A stretch of 64,000 bases of DNA from JANNSO01 sp964485395. GTDB lineage: Bacteria > Spirochaetota > Spirochaetia > Treponematales > UBA12059. A program made the position numbers and the translations under genes. Positions 52,454 to 61,472 of this stretch are shown here, piece after piece; the first letter of the stretch is position 1; every line of letters begins with the position of its first letter. Location of the stretch: positions 26,326 to 90,325 of the forward strand of contig CAZAJF010000013.1 in the NCBI GenBank assembly GCA_964485395.1, read 5' to 3'. Under the pieces are notes generated by a model. That model did no database searches. It was given only the letters and a program-made list of their open reading frames with translations, and was not told the DNA's origin.

Positions 52454-52493
52454 CCGACTGCTTCCGCTGCGAGAGGCGCAGGAAAGCAGTCGG
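52454..52493 (+). terminator. Terminator after the ROK kinase
   Basis: CCGACTGCTT (52454-52463) pairs perfectly with AAGCAGTCGG (52484-52493), with further pairing inside. GCGGGATTTT follows. It closes the sugar operon. Confidence 0.75.
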
Positions 52494-52576
52494 GCGGGAT
52501 TTTCCCCAAATCCCGGAGTACCGTTCTTCATGGCGCAGCCGTGTGCCCATTCAAGGTGCAGTTTTTTTAACGTTAA

Positions 52577-53272
52577 TTATTTTCTGATGTCGGTCGCGGC
52601 TGTCGGCGAAGCGTATCCTTTTACGATTAGCCAGACGGCAAGGACCAGTTCCTGTAAAAGAATAGGCATGTTGAGCAGAAATAGAACCGGCGAGGAAGGG
52701 TCTATCAAAGCGAGCAGTCCGCTTGCGACTGATACCAGCATCAATGAAATTCCCACCAAACCCCAGACAGAGAGCCAGCGGGGGACTAGTCTGGTCCTGT
52801 AAAATATCGCGTAGTATATGAAAGCCGCGATACTAAAGGGTATGCCGTAGATGTTGCTCGCCCAATCATTCATCGCCTTGATGGCCAGACCGACTGGCTG
52901 ATAAAACGTGTCGGGAGGGTTGCCGGCTTTCACGAATTCCCGGCTAATCGCCACGAGGGCGAAAATGCCGACGGAGCTCGCGATCTGAAGCGCCCCTTCA
53001 ACGATGCGCAGTCCCATCGCTGCGACTGCCAAACCTTCGCTTTGCCGTTTCAGGACGGGGTAGAGAGATATCCCGATTCCGGCGCAGGCAGTGCCCATCA
53101 CGATAATGGCGAGGGCGAGTATCAGGGTGGAAAATCGATTTGCCGCCACGGCGGACAGGATATCCGACGATGAGAGATGCTGTCCAAACAACAGCATCGC
53201 GGCGATCACCGGTACTGTTCCCAGGATAAACAATACGCCGGTGATCCGGGAATTTGCCTTTGAAGTCATCAT
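52577..53272 (-). CDS. DUF4386 membrane protein
   Basis: 231 residues with about six hydrophobic helices (ITGVLFILGTVPVIAAMLLF, STLILALAIIVMGTACAGIG and others). The mid-protein loop FVKAGNPPDTFYQPVGLAIK and the later YYAIFYRTRLVPRWLSVWGL are typical DUF4386 blocks. Function is unknown in the family. It lies downstream of the MalT-type regulator on the same strand, so that regulator may control it. The 264 bases between them contain no further gene I can support. Confidence 0.8.
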   Translation of the reverse strand: MMTSKANSRITGVLFILGTVPVIAAMLLFGQHLSSSDILSAVAANRFSTLILALAIIVMGTACAGIGISLYPVLKRQSEGLAVAAMGLRIVEGALQIASSVGIFALVAISREFVKAGNPPDTFYQPVGLAIKAMNDWASNIYGIPFSIAAFIYYAIFYRTRLVPRWLSVWGLVGISLMLVSVASGLLALIDPSSPVLFLLNMPILLQELVLAVWLIVKGYASPTAATDIRK

Positions 53273-53536
53273 GTTGGCCCGCCTTATTCAGCTTGAGATT
53301 CCGCTATCAGCGGATCATGCCATTAAGCCATGCCCGCTTGAGAAGCGTTTTTTCTTTCCATTTATGTTCGAGTGCAAGTATATCTATTTTATTCGGCAGG
53401 CAAGTAGACACGAAAGTGTCATTTTGCGCGATTTTCATTACCATGGCGCTGCTTAATTTTGCTTGGCTGGGAAAATCTTTTCTCCGGTCGATGTCTCTCG
53501 CTGCCTGATGAAACCGGCGGATGCGATGAAGGAATT

Positions 53537-56284
53537 CTACAGGAGCCCCAGTTCGCGTGCGCGGGCTATGGCTTCGGTGCGCCGCTTCACGTCGAGCTTA
53601 TCGAAGATCCTGCGGTTGCAGCCCTTGATCGTATCCAAGGCTAGGAAAAGGCGCTCGCCGATTTCCCTGTTCGATAGTCCTCGGCTGATGAGGCCAAGGA
53701 CTTCGAGTTCGCGCTGGCTCAAGGGCACCGTGAATTCAACGGTGTGATCGTCGATCGGCTTCCGCTCGCCCGGCGGCGGAGATAAAGGCATTCCCAGTCT
53801 GAGCTTTGAAGATGCTTGCTTTTCGAGGCTAGCCAGCAATGTATGGATATATGCATTTATGGAGGGGCTTTCGTTTTTACATGAAGAGGCCATACTTTTT
53901 AATAACCTCTCCATGCAGGATCCCTCGTCCGCGAAAATACGCAGATAGCCTTCCGGCTCAGCCAAGGTCAGCGCGCGTTGCAACGGGGCGAGCGCAAAAG
54001 CAATGTCGCCCAAAGCCTCGCGGGCGAGCGCTTGAAGCATGAGGATTTCTATCACGCTGCCGTTGCGTCCACTTTCTTCCGCCGCTTTCAGGAGGCGTTC
54101 CAGTAGTCGCATCGCTTCTTGGATGGAGTCATCATGTTTATTCCTGTATCTGGCTATGAGGACTCTGGCCAGCGTGACGTATTCAAATTCTCGTAAGTAG
54201 CTGAGATCATCAACCACGGACAGGCTGCGTTCGCGCGCCCAGCCCAAGGCTTCGGCATGCTTGTCCTGCATGAGCCAAATCCGCGCTTTTATCGCCGAAA
54301 TAGGGCGTACAACGGGTAAGGGTATACTGACATACATGCGCTCCGCCTCATACAGCAGGTCAATCGCCCCGGCCATGTCACCCTGGACCTGCTTCATGAT
54401 AGCTTGCGCGACGCACAGTCGATACTTCCAACCAAATAGCTCGCCTTGCGAACCCAACGCCGCGCCTCTCGATAAATGCCGCGCGGCCGTTTCAAGATCA
54501 CCCCATTCACGGTATAGTTCACCCAATACCCTATGTAGATCTGCCGCATCCGGAGGTAGGGGCTCGCCCCGATCCATCGCGAATTGCAATGACTGTTCCA
54601 GCGTGGCTGCGGCATCGCGGAGACGACCTTGGGACACGTGGATCTCGGCCAAGACAAATGCTGTGCCACACGCGTCCGGGACGTTGCGGGCAGCCCGTAA
54701 CTTTGCATTGTAATCGGTGAAAATCCGGCCGGCTTCATCCAGGTCTCCACTTGACCAACAGGCCATCCCTAAAAGACCCGCTGCCTGCTCGCGCCTGAGA
54801 TTGTTTCCTTCAGCGATGAGGCTGAGTCCTTGGCGAGCGTACTTTACCGTGCCTGCGACATCGCCGAGGGACTGGGCTAAATAGGCGCGGGCGACGGCTA
54901 TGGTCGCGGGTAGGGACCGAAACTGCCCCTCGTCAACGACGACAATTCCGGTCGATGGGTTCGCAAGGCATTGTTCGGCGTCTATCAGTCGGGACTTGGC
55001 ATTCTCGATTTCTGGGCCAACCGCCAATAACGCATAGGCATACCAAACACTGAGCACGGGCCTGGCGCGTATCAGTTTGTCCGGCAGGGCTTTTACCCAG
55101 CCAAGCCATGTGGCGGCTTGGGGGTTTCCCTCCATTGCGGGGCCTGCCAGCTCGATTAAGCCCGCCGCCCGTTCAAAGTCGCAACCTGTAAGCGCGTGGA
55201 AGATAGCGTCGCGCGGCCGGCGATTTTGTTCGTACCATCCGCTCGCCCGTCGATGCAGCATGGATACCAGTTCAGGCTGCACTTTCAATAAGTGGGCCCT
55301 CAGGACATCGGCGAAAAGGCGGTGATAGCGATACCATTGGCGCTTGTCGTCGAGCGGTACGATGAACAGATTCCCGCGCTCCATGGCTTCCAGCATCGCT
55401 CCTCCGTCATCCCGGCCCGTCACGGCATCGCACAGAGAGCCGCATAAACCGTCAAGAATTGCCGTTTGAAGCAAGAAGTCACGCATGCGTCCTGTTTGGC
55501 GTTGAAGGACTTCTTCGAGTAGGTAATCCAGCACAAACCTGTGGCTGCCGGAGAAAGCCTGGATGAAGCCGGAGGCGTCCCGCCGTCCCCGCATGGAGAG
55601 TGCCGCCATTTTTAGGCCGGCGATCCAGCCTTCTGTTCGTATTTCCAAAGTTGTGATATTTTTTTCAGAAAGGTTGAGGCCCATCACCTGGTTGAAGAAT
55701 TCCGCGGCTTCGGAGGCTGTGAAACGCAGGTCGGAGGCGCGCAGCTCGGTCAATTGGCCGTCGGCGCGCAGTTTGGCCAAGGGCAGGTTCGGCTCTTTCC
55801 GGGTGGCAATGACGAGATGCATCCGCAGCGTCGAGTGTTCCAGGAGAAAAGCGAGGGCGTCATCAACGGGTTTGGCGTCTATAGCGTGATAGTCGTCAAG
55901 TACAAGGATAAAATCATCCGGCATGGCGTTGATTTCATTCAGTAGGGCCGTCAGGACCGATTCGGGCTGCGCCTGCCGAAGAGATTGGAGTACAGCTAAA
56001 ATCTTCGTTCCGATATCCATTTTAATCGTCTGTAAAGCAGAGATGAAATACGTCAGAAAGCGGATTAAGTCGTTATCCTCTTCATCCAATGATAGCCATG
56101 CGGATGGTTTATTGCATCTAGCGATCCAGTCGCTCGCCAGCGTTGTCTTCCCAAAGCCGGCAGGGGCGGAAATGAGCGTTAGTTTGCGGTGTCGCCCCTC
56201 GTTCAGCCTTTCCACAAGACAAGTACGGAGCACGAGTTTTGGTCGATTTGAGGGTGAATAGAGTTTAGTTGCAAGAATTGGCAT
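53537..56284 (-). CDS. MalT-type LuxR-family ATP-dependent regulator
   Basis: 915 residues from ATG 56284 (MPILATKLYSPSNRPKLVLR), the usual start for the family; the frame continues upstream with no homology. Walker A LISAPAGFGKTTLASDW with LVLDDYHAIDAKPVDDAL as Walker B region (STAND NTPase). Then comes a long TPR-like helical sensor (about 350-790) and a C-terminal LuxR helix-turn-helix (LSQRELEVLGLISRGLSNRE then IGERLFLALDTIKG). Ligand binding and ATP would drive oligomerisation and activation of nearby genes. The target is not known; the convergent sugar locus or the DUF4386 gene are candidates. Confidence 0.92.
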   Translation of the reverse strand: MPILATKLYSPSNRPKLVLRTCLVERLNEGRHRKLTLISAPAGFGKTTLASDWIARCNKPSAWLSLDEEDNDLIRFLTYFISALQTIKMDIGTKILAVLQSLRQAQPESVLTALLNEINAMPDDFILVLDDYHAIDAKPVDDALAFLLEHSTLRMHLVIATRKEPNLPLAKLRADGQLTELRASDLRFTASEAAEFFNQVMGLNLSEKNITTLEIRTEGWIAGLKMAALSMRGRRDASGFIQAFSGSHRFVLDYLLEEVLQRQTGRMRDFLLQTAILDGLCGSLCDAVTGRDDGGAMLEAMERGNLFIVPLDDKRQWYRYHRLFADVLRAHLLKVQPELVSMLHRRASGWYEQNRRPRDAIFHALTGCDFERAAGLIELAGPAMEGNPQAATWLGWVKALPDKLIRARPVLSVWYAYALLAVGPEIENAKSRLIDAEQCLANPSTGIVVVDEGQFRSLPATIAVARAYLAQSLGDVAGTVKYARQGLSLIAEGNNLRREQAAGLLGMACWSSGDLDEAGRIFTDYNAKLRAARNVPDACGTAFVLAEIHVSQGRLRDAAATLEQSLQFAMDRGEPLPPDAADLHRVLGELYREWGDLETAARHLSRGAALGSQGELFGWKYRLCVAQAIMKQVQGDMAGAIDLLYEAERMYVSIPLPVVRPISAIKARIWLMQDKHAEALGWARERSLSVVDDLSYLREFEYVTLARVLIARYRNKHDDSIQEAMRLLERLLKAAEESGRNGSVIEILMLQALAREALGDIAFALAPLQRALTLAEPEGYLRIFADEGSCMERLLKSMASSCKNESPSINAYIHTLLASLEKQASSKLRLGMPLSPPPGERKPIDDHTVEFTVPLSQRELEVLGLISRGLSNREIGERLFLALDTIKGCNRRIFDKLDVKRRTEAIARARELGLL

Positions 56285-56296
56285 AAGCACAATGCC

Positions 56297-56324
56297 ATTA
56301 TAGCCGATTAAACCGGTTGGGCAA
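56297..56324 (-). promoter_or_regulatory. Promoter of the MalT-type gene
   Basis: On the minus strand, TTGCCC (56324-56319), 16-bp spacer and a perfect TATAAT (56302-56297), only 12 nt before the ATG. The mRNA would have a leader of a few bases without a ribosome site. Confidence 0.45.
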
Positions 56325-56425
56325 GCAGGACCCCTCGACAAACTCCGAGAGGCCGTGCAACGAATTTCTTAAGTGGGTACCCAAGCGCCGGGGCCATCTA
56401 CGGGCCCCGGTGATTCGCGAGGTAA

Positions 56426-57409
56426 TTACGCCTTGTTGACGTCAGACGCCGAAACCGTGGCCGCTTCGATCGCGGCCATTACCGCCGCGTCCATCTTGGG
56501 CAGAAGGTCCAGGGCCTTCATGTTTTCCGTAACCTGCTCGGGGCGGGAGGCGCCCGTCATTACCGTGCTTACGTTCGGATTCTTCGCGCACCACGCGATG
56601 GCGAGCTGGGCCGTGGTGGCGCCGAGATCCTTGGCGATCGCCCCCAAGCGCTTTGCGGCCTCGAGTCGTACCGGTGTGAGGGAGCTTGCCTTGAGCCACT
56701 CGTAGCTCTTAAGCGCGAGGCGGGACCCGTCGGGAATCCCGTCGGCATATTTTCCGGACAGCACGCCGGACGCAAGCGGGCTGAAGGTCGTCAGCCCCAA
56801 CCCCGTGTCTTTGTACAGGCGCGCGAATTGGTTCTCTACCCGGTCGCGCACGAACAGGTTGTACTGCGGCTGCTCCATGACGGGCTTGCGAAGGTTGCGG
56901 CGGTCGGCGATTTCCCAGGCCTGCCGATACTCTTCGGCGCTCCACTCGCTGGTTCCCCAGTAAAGGGCGCGTCCCGATGCCACGATGTCGCTCATGGCCC
57001 ACACGGTTTCCTCGATGGGAGTCTCCCGGTCCGGGCGGTGGCAGAACAATAGATCTACGTAATCCATGTCCAGGCGCGCGAGGCATCCGTCGATCCCTTC
57101 CATGAGGCGCTTGCGGTTCAGCGTGTTTTTTTCGTTGGGACCGTCGGCGAGGCCCCAGAAAATCTTTGTGGAGACGAGATAGGAACCCCGGCGCAAACCC
57201 AGGCGCTTGAGCGCGGCACCCATGATCTTCTCGGACTCGCCGCCGGCGTAGACTTCCGCGTTGTCGAAGAAGTTTACGCCGAGGTCGTAGGCTGCCTTGA
57301 TCGAGGCGGCCGCATCGTCGACGTTAACCTGATTGCCGTATGTTATCCAGGAACCCAGCGACAGCGCGCTTGTCTTGATGCCTGAATTGCCCAGTCTTCT
57401 ATATTCCAT
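56426..57409 (-). CDS. Aldo/keto reductase (Kv-beta/YghZ-like)
   Basis: 327 residues, start MEYRRLGNSGIKTSALSLGS. NADPH-dependent reductase fold. Catalytic Tyr is in FFDNAEVYAGGESEKIMG, with Lys in YLVSTKIFWG and His in YVDLLFCHRPD. The cofactor segments WGTSEWSAEEYRQAWEIA and TTFSPLASGVLSGKY follow. Closest overall pattern is the AKR6/YghZ group (potassium-channel beta-subunit-like). Substrate cannot be predicted. Ribosome site GGAGG lies 4 nt before the ATG. Confidence 0.93.
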   Translation of the reverse strand: MEYRRLGNSGIKTSALSLGSWITYGNQVNVDDAAASIKAAYDLGVNFFDNAEVYAGGESEKIMGAALKRLGLRRGSYLVSTKIFWGLADGPNEKNTLNRKRLMEGIDGCLARLDMDYVDLLFCHRPDRETPIEETVWAMSDIVASGRALYWGTSEWSAEEYRQAWEIADRRNLRKPVMEQPQYNLFVRDRVENQFARLYKDTGLGLTTFSPLASGVLSGKYADGIPDGSRLALKSYEWLKASSLTPVRLEAAKRLGAIAKDLGATTAQLAIAWCAKNPNVSTVMTGASRPEQVTENMKALDLLPKMDAAVMAAIEAATVSASDVNKA

Positions 57410-57506
57410 GGTTCCTCCAAAATAACTCGCTTCGCCCCGTCGGGCTCTCCCTTAGGATACTTCCGCGGACGCTCGCAGATCAAGCGAATTGCCGCATCTC
57501 CGTCCG

Positions 57507-58001
57507 TTATTTCATGAAGCCCACAAGGGCGCCGGCGCTGACGGTTTCGGACGTGCGTTCCACGAAGGGTATGTTTTGGGGGTCAGGGCTTGCCAGGGCG
57601 CCTTTGAGCAGTGCGAAATCCCAGCCGAGGTCTTCAGCGGCCTTGGCCGTGGAAAGAACGCAGTATTCCGCGGCGAATCCCGTAATTATCAGCATGGTAG
57701 CGCCGCTTGCCTTGAGCCTCGAGGCCAGGTCGGTATCCATGAAGGCGGAGCCTTTGTTTTTTACGATGACGTCATCCCGCTTCGGGCAGGCGATGGAATC
57801 GAGCTCCCAGAAATCGTCGGATTTCAGGGCTTCAGGGCCGTTTCCATTATGGACGATATGGATGACCGGCAGGTTTTTTTCCTGGAAATGCGCGATCGCC
57901 CAGGCAATGTACTTTGCGGCTTGGGTCATCGAGTCCGCGCACTCGGCGCTTTTTCCCAGGTATTGTTTTTGCATGTCTATGACTAATAAAGCTGGTTTCA
58001 T
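57507..58001 (-). CDS. Isochorismatase-like cysteine hydrolase
   Basis: 164 residues from ATG 58001 (MKPALLVIDMQKQYLGKSAE) with AAGGGGAT upstream; the longer frame to 58052 has no support. The catalytic triad of the family is Asp in LLVIDMQ, Lys in DDVIVKNKGSAFMDT and Cys in GFAAEYCVLSTAKAAED, preceded by the usual cis-peptide stretch. Members hydrolyse nicotinamide, isochorismate or related amides/vinyl ethers; the substrate is not clear here. It stands alone between the reductase and hcp. Confidence 0.88.
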   Translation of the reverse strand: MKPALLVIDMQKQYLGKSAECADSMTQAAKYIAWAIAHFQEKNLPVIHIVHNGNGPEALKSDDFWELDSIACPKRDDVIVKNKGSAFMDTDLASRLKASGATMLIITGFAAEYCVLSTAKAAEDLGWDFALLKGALASPDPQNIPFVERTSETVSAGALVGFMK

Positions 58002-58097
58002 GGTAAATCCCCTTTCGGGAATTATGCCATGAAACCAGCCCGTGTCAAGCATCGGTTTTTTTAATCGGCAGGCGGCTCAGCCGACTGACTTGCCGTT

Positions 58098-59789
58098 TCA
58101 GCCTACAAGAAGCTTCATGTCCTCGTCGACGGTGCCCGTACCGCCGATGCCGAAGGCCTTTACCAGGACGCCTACCACGTTCGGCGACAGGAACGCGGGA
58201 AGCGTGGGCCCTAAGTGAATGTTTTTAAACCCGAGCGAAAGGAGCGCGAGCAGGACCAGCACGGCTTTCTGTTCGTACCAGGCGATGTTGAAGGCTATGG
58301 GCAGCTCGTTGACGTCCTTCAGGCCGAAGGCGTCCTTGAGCATCAGCGCGGTAACGGCCAGGGAATACGAGTCGTTGCACTGGCCGGCGTCCAGGACGCG
58401 CGGAATGCCGCCGATATCGCCGAGGTTCAGCTTGTTGTAGCGGAACTTCGCGCAGCCGGCCGTAAGTATCACGGTGTCCTTCGGCAGGGCTTTGGCGAAG
58501 TCCTCGTAGTAGTCGCGGCCCTTCATGCGGCCGTCGCAGCCGGCCATCACGACGAACTTGCGGATGGCGCCCGACTTGATGGCCTCGGCGATGGGGCCGG
58601 CGAGCGCGGCCACCTGGTCGTGGGCAAAGCCCCCGGTTATGGTACCCGTCTCGATTTCGGTCGGAGCCGGCCTGGTCTTGGCCGCGGCGATCACGCCCGA
58701 AAAGTCCTTGTGGCCTTTCGCGTCGCCCGAAATGTGGGCGACTCCGGGATAGCCCGCGACGCCTGTGGTGAATATCAGGTTTTTGTAGGAGTCGGCCGGT
58801 GCCACGATGCAGTTCGTGGTCATCAATATGGCGCCGTTGAACTTTTCAAATTCGTCGCGCTGTTTCCACCAGGCATTGCCGTAGTTGCCCACGAAATTGT
58901 CGTATTTCTTGAAGGACGGATAATAATGGGCGGGAAGCATTTCCCCGTGGGTGTACACGTCCACGCCGCTGCCCTTGGTCTGTTCCAGCAGCATCTCCAG
59001 GTCTTTGAGGTCGTGGCCGGAAACGAGTATGCCGGGTTTTTTGCCAACGCCGATGTTAACTTTAGTTATCCCAGGCTTGCCGTAGGTGCCGGTGTTGGCC
59101 GCGTCCAGCGATGCCATGACGGCGACGCCGACCGATCCGCATTCCAAGACCGGGGCCGTGAGAGCGTCCGCCGAGAGCGTGTCGTCGATAGTGGCGACGA
59201 GGGCTTTATGCATGAACGCGAATACCGTATCGTCCCGCTTGCCCAGAACCGCGGCATGGTGCGCATAGGCGGCCATGCCCTTGAGACCGTATATCAGCAG
59301 CTCGCGGAGGGATCGCACGTCCTCGTTCGCGGTAGCCATTACGCCTACCTTGACTGCCTTGGTGGCGTAGTCCTGGGGAACGGCCGTCCACAGCGCGGCA
59401 TCCGAGCACAGAAGATTTTTTTCCTCGCCTTTCGGGACCGAACCGCCGCATTCCGCGCAGGCTTTGTCCTTCATGCCGCCCCGTGCCGTCTTGGCGGCAT
59501 CGCGGGTTACGTCGCGCACCTTGAGCGCCTCGCCTATTTTTTTCTCAAAATAAACGGCGTCGAAATTGGCGTTGGTAATCGTTGCGAACAAGCCGTCCAT
59601 GACGACATTGTCCGCTTCCGGCGTCTTGACTTGGAGAGCGCGGGCTTCCTGCGCCCATGCGGCCACGCCCTTCAGCGTGTGGGTGAGCAGATCTTGAAGA
59701 TCAGCCGTCTGAGCGTCCTTGCCGCATACGCCTTTGGCCAGATTGCAGCCCTTGTTACCCATCGTTTCCTGACACTGATAGCAAAACAT
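58098..59789 (-). CDS. hcp: Hydroxylamine reductase (hybrid-cluster protein)
   Basis: 563 residues, start MFCYQCQETMGNKGCNLAKG. The N-terminal cysteines (C3, C6, C15, C21) bind the cubane cluster in the spacing used by anaerobe Hcp. Hybrid-cluster ligands are in GHDLKDLEMLL, MLPAHYYP, TTNCIVAP, VMAGCDGR, TAGCAKFRY and DAGQCND. Length is standard for the short class. Reduces hydroxylamine or nitric oxide to ammonia or nitrous oxide, protecting iron-sulfur enzymes in anaerobes. The partner ferredoxin gene is upstream on the same strand, then an Rrf2 regulator. Confidence 0.96.
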   Translation of the reverse strand: MFCYQCQETMGNKGCNLAKGVCGKDAQTADLQDLLTHTLKGVAAWAQEARALQVKTPEADNVVMDGLFATITNANFDAVYFEKKIGEALKVRDVTRDAAKTARGGMKDKACAECGGSVPKGEEKNLLCSDAALWTAVPQDYATKAVKVGVMATANEDVRSLRELLIYGLKGMAAYAHHAAVLGKRDDTVFAFMHKALVATIDDTLSADALTAPVLECGSVGVAVMASLDAANTGTYGKPGITKVNIGVGKKPGILVSGHDLKDLEMLLEQTKGSGVDVYTHGEMLPAHYYPSFKKYDNFVGNYGNAWWKQRDEFEKFNGAILMTTNCIVAPADSYKNLIFTTGVAGYPGVAHISGDAKGHKDFSGVIAAAKTRPAPTEIETGTITGGFAHDQVAALAGPIAEAIKSGAIRKFVVMAGCDGRMKGRDYYEDFAKALPKDTVILTAGCAKFRYNKLNLGDIGGIPRVLDAGQCNDSYSLAVTALMLKDAFGLKDVNELPIAFNIAWYEQKAVLVLLALLSLGFKNIHLGPTLPAFLSPNVVGVLVKAFGIGGTGTVDEDMKLLVG

Positions 59790-59897
59790 ATTGTCTCCTT
59801 GTGTTCTCGCGTCAAAGCGCGTAGTTTCTATGTATTCGCGATTTCGGTTCGATTCGCCTGAAATCTCAATTCGATTCTCGAGTCGCCGTTTCCTGGC

Positions 59898-60866
59898 TTA
59901 CATCCAGGTGAGGCTTCCGCCCTCGACGCCGACTACTACCGTAGATACCGGAATGGTCCTCGCGGCTCCCGCGAGCGCTTCGTCCACGATGCGCTTGAGG
60001 CCGCCGCAGCACGGTACTTCCATGATGGCCACGGTGATTGACTCCACGCCGCCCTCGTTCACCATCGTCCTGATCTTTTCTATATAGATGTCGCGGCCTT
60101 CATCCAGTTTGGGGCAGGCTATGACCAGCTTACGTCCGGTCAACAAGGTCTGGTGAAAGGCGCCGCAGGCAAAAGCCGTGCAGTCGGCGGCGATAAGGAG
60201 ATGCGCTCCGGCAAAATACGGCGCCCTGGGATTTATCAGGTGCAGCTGCACGGGCCATTGCGCCAGCGCGGACTTCATCGATCCGCTTGAAGCGGTAGCC
60301 GGAAACTGCGCCGGAGCTTGCGCCGTGGCGGATGAGCCCTGAGGCGCGAAAGAGCGCATCGCGCTTCCCGGACATCCGCCGCCCGAACCATGGTGGTGTT
60401 CGTGGTGCGCGGCAGGTTTCAAGTCCAGGTGCTTGTGGTCATGGCCGTGTTTGGCATGCTCATGCCGCGCATGGGCTTCTTTTTTGGCATGGGCCGCGGC
60501 CTTTATGGAATCCTCGGAAATCTTGATGCCTTTTTCCTCGAGAATGCCCAGGGCTTCGCGATACCAGGCGTCCTGTCCATGCGAGTAGAGGTGATTCAAG
60601 TGGGCGGCTATCGTCGCCTGGCCCATCGGTAGAATATTTTCTATAACCTTGCGTTCGCTGTAGGCTTCAGCTTCGCGCTCGATGGTTTTAATGGCTCCCC
60701 TCGGGCACTCGCCGATGCAGGCGCCAAGGCCGTCGCACAGGCTCTCTCCCACCATGCGGGCTTTGCCGTCAATGATGCGCAAGGCGCCTTCGGGACATCC
60801 TTGGGCGCACAGCCCGCAACCGTCGCAGAGCGACTCCTCAATCTCGATAACCGTTCTTCTGCTCAT
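59898..60866 (-). CDS. 4Fe-4S ferredoxin partner of Hcp with His-rich linker
   Basis: 322 residues. Two 4Fe-4S motifs: CDGCGLCAQGCPEG (complete) and CDGLGACIGECPRG, in which one Cys of the CxxCxxC core is replaced by Leu-Gly, so it is variant. Residues ~125-170 are His-rich, including HARHEHAKHGHDHKH and HHEHHHGSGGGCPGS. The C-terminal ~140 residues form a thioredoxin/CCG-like domain (AADCTAFACGAFHQ, IMEVPCCGG). It probably donates electrons to Hcp and may bind an additional metal through the His stretch. It ends 108 nt upstream of hcp, and the two are likely co-transcribed. Confidence 0.88.
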   Translation of the reverse strand: MSRRTVIEIEESLCDGCGLCAQGCPEGALRIIDGKARMVGESLCDGLGACIGECPRGAIKTIEREAEAYSERKVIENILPMGQATIAAHLNHLYSHGQDAWYREALGILEEKGIKISEDSIKAAAHAKKEAHARHEHAKHGHDHKHLDLKPAAHHEHHHGSGGGCPGSAMRSFAPQGSSATAQAPAQFPATASSGSMKSALAQWPVQLHLINPRAPYFAGAHLLIAADCTAFACGAFHQTLLTGRKLVIACPKLDEGRDIYIEKIRTMVNEGGVESITVAIMEVPCCGGLKRIVDEALAGAARTIPVSTVVVGVEGGSLTWM

Positions 60867-60884
60867 AGTTTCCCCTTTCCTAGA

Positions 60885-60912
60885 AAATTCAATTTGGGTA
60901 CAAATTGAATTT
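60885..60912. promoter_or_regulatory. Perfect 28-bp palindrome upstream of ferredoxin/hcp
   Basis: AAATTCAATTT-GGGTAC-AAATTGAATTT: arms of 11 bp at 60885-60895 and 60902-60912, just upstream of the ferredoxin gene's start and 70 nt from the Rrf2 gene's end. It is probably the operator at which the Rrf2 regulator controls the ferredoxin-hcp operon. Near-identical palindromes lie at 28491-28520 and 28534-28561. Confidence 0.65.
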
Positions 60913-60981
60913 GATTTTAATAGTAATTTGGTACCGTAATACCAGAAATAGATGCAAGAATACGATTCACAGCCAAAATTC

Positions 60982-61434
60982 CTACGCTCCAGTCATGGCC
61001 GGGGAGATGCTTGGGAGCTCCGCTCCACGGGAGATATCCCCGATTGTCCGGTTTTTCAGATATTCCAGAAGCTGTTTTGAATGCGCGGCGATTTCGTTGC
61101 CGAATATGCAATTATCCGGATTGCAATTATCGGTACTAAAAGGACAAAAGTGGGCGCTTAAAGGGCCGTCAACCGATTCGATTGTCTGCAGAAACGTAAT
61201 CGCATCAGGTTCTTTTCCAAGTCCGAATCCTCCGGATGGGCCCTTGACCGACCGGGCCAAGCCTGCCTTAACAAGACGTTGCATGACTTTGGCGAGATGG
61301 TGTTCCGATGCTCCGATGGCAGCGGATAGTTCGCGCGTCTGAACCAGGCTGCCCGGCTGCGCCGCGAGGCCGGCCAGTGCGTGAACCGCGATTAGAGAAG
61401 CGTCGGAAAAGTGAATTACGTTGTTAACAGGCAT
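60982..61434 (-). CDS. Rrf2-family iron-sulfur transcriptional regulator
   Basis: 150 residues, start MPVNNVIHFSDASLIAVHAL at 61434. Winged helix with recognition segment TRELSAAIGASEHHLAKVMQ, wing SVKGPSGGFGLGK, then a cluster loop with three Cys (CPFSTDNCNPDNCIFG) as in NsrR/IscR/RsrR-type sensors. Likely senses nitric oxide or redox state through the cluster and controls hcp. No ribosome site precedes the ATG and the promoter ends only a few bases before it, so the mRNA may be leaderless. Confidence 0.9.
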   Translation of the reverse strand: MPVNNVIHFSDASLIAVHALAGLAAQPGSLVQTRELSAAIGASEHHLAKVMQRLVKAGLARSVKGPSGGFGLGKEPDAITFLQTIESVDGPLSAHFCPFSTDNCNPDNCIFGNEIAAHSKQLLEYLKNRTIGDISRGAELPSISPAMTGA

Positions 61435-61437
61435 TAT

Positions 61438-61472
61438 GGTATTATAATACCTGAATAGGGTTTTCGTGTCAA
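61438..61472 (-). promoter_or_regulatory. Promoter and palindromic site of the Rrf2 gene
   Basis: On the minus strand TTGACA (61472-61467), 17-bp spacer, TATTAT (61449-61444). The -10 box is in the centre of a perfect 14-bp palindrome GGTATTATAATACC (61438-61451), a candidate autoregulatory site. The predicted transcript starts within a few bases of the ATG at 61434. Confidence 0.6.

Noticed and set aside
58215..59861. 548-codon plus-strand frame opposite hcp
   Set aside because: Complement of a clear hcp gene; repetitive Val/Gly/His composition and no ribosome site.
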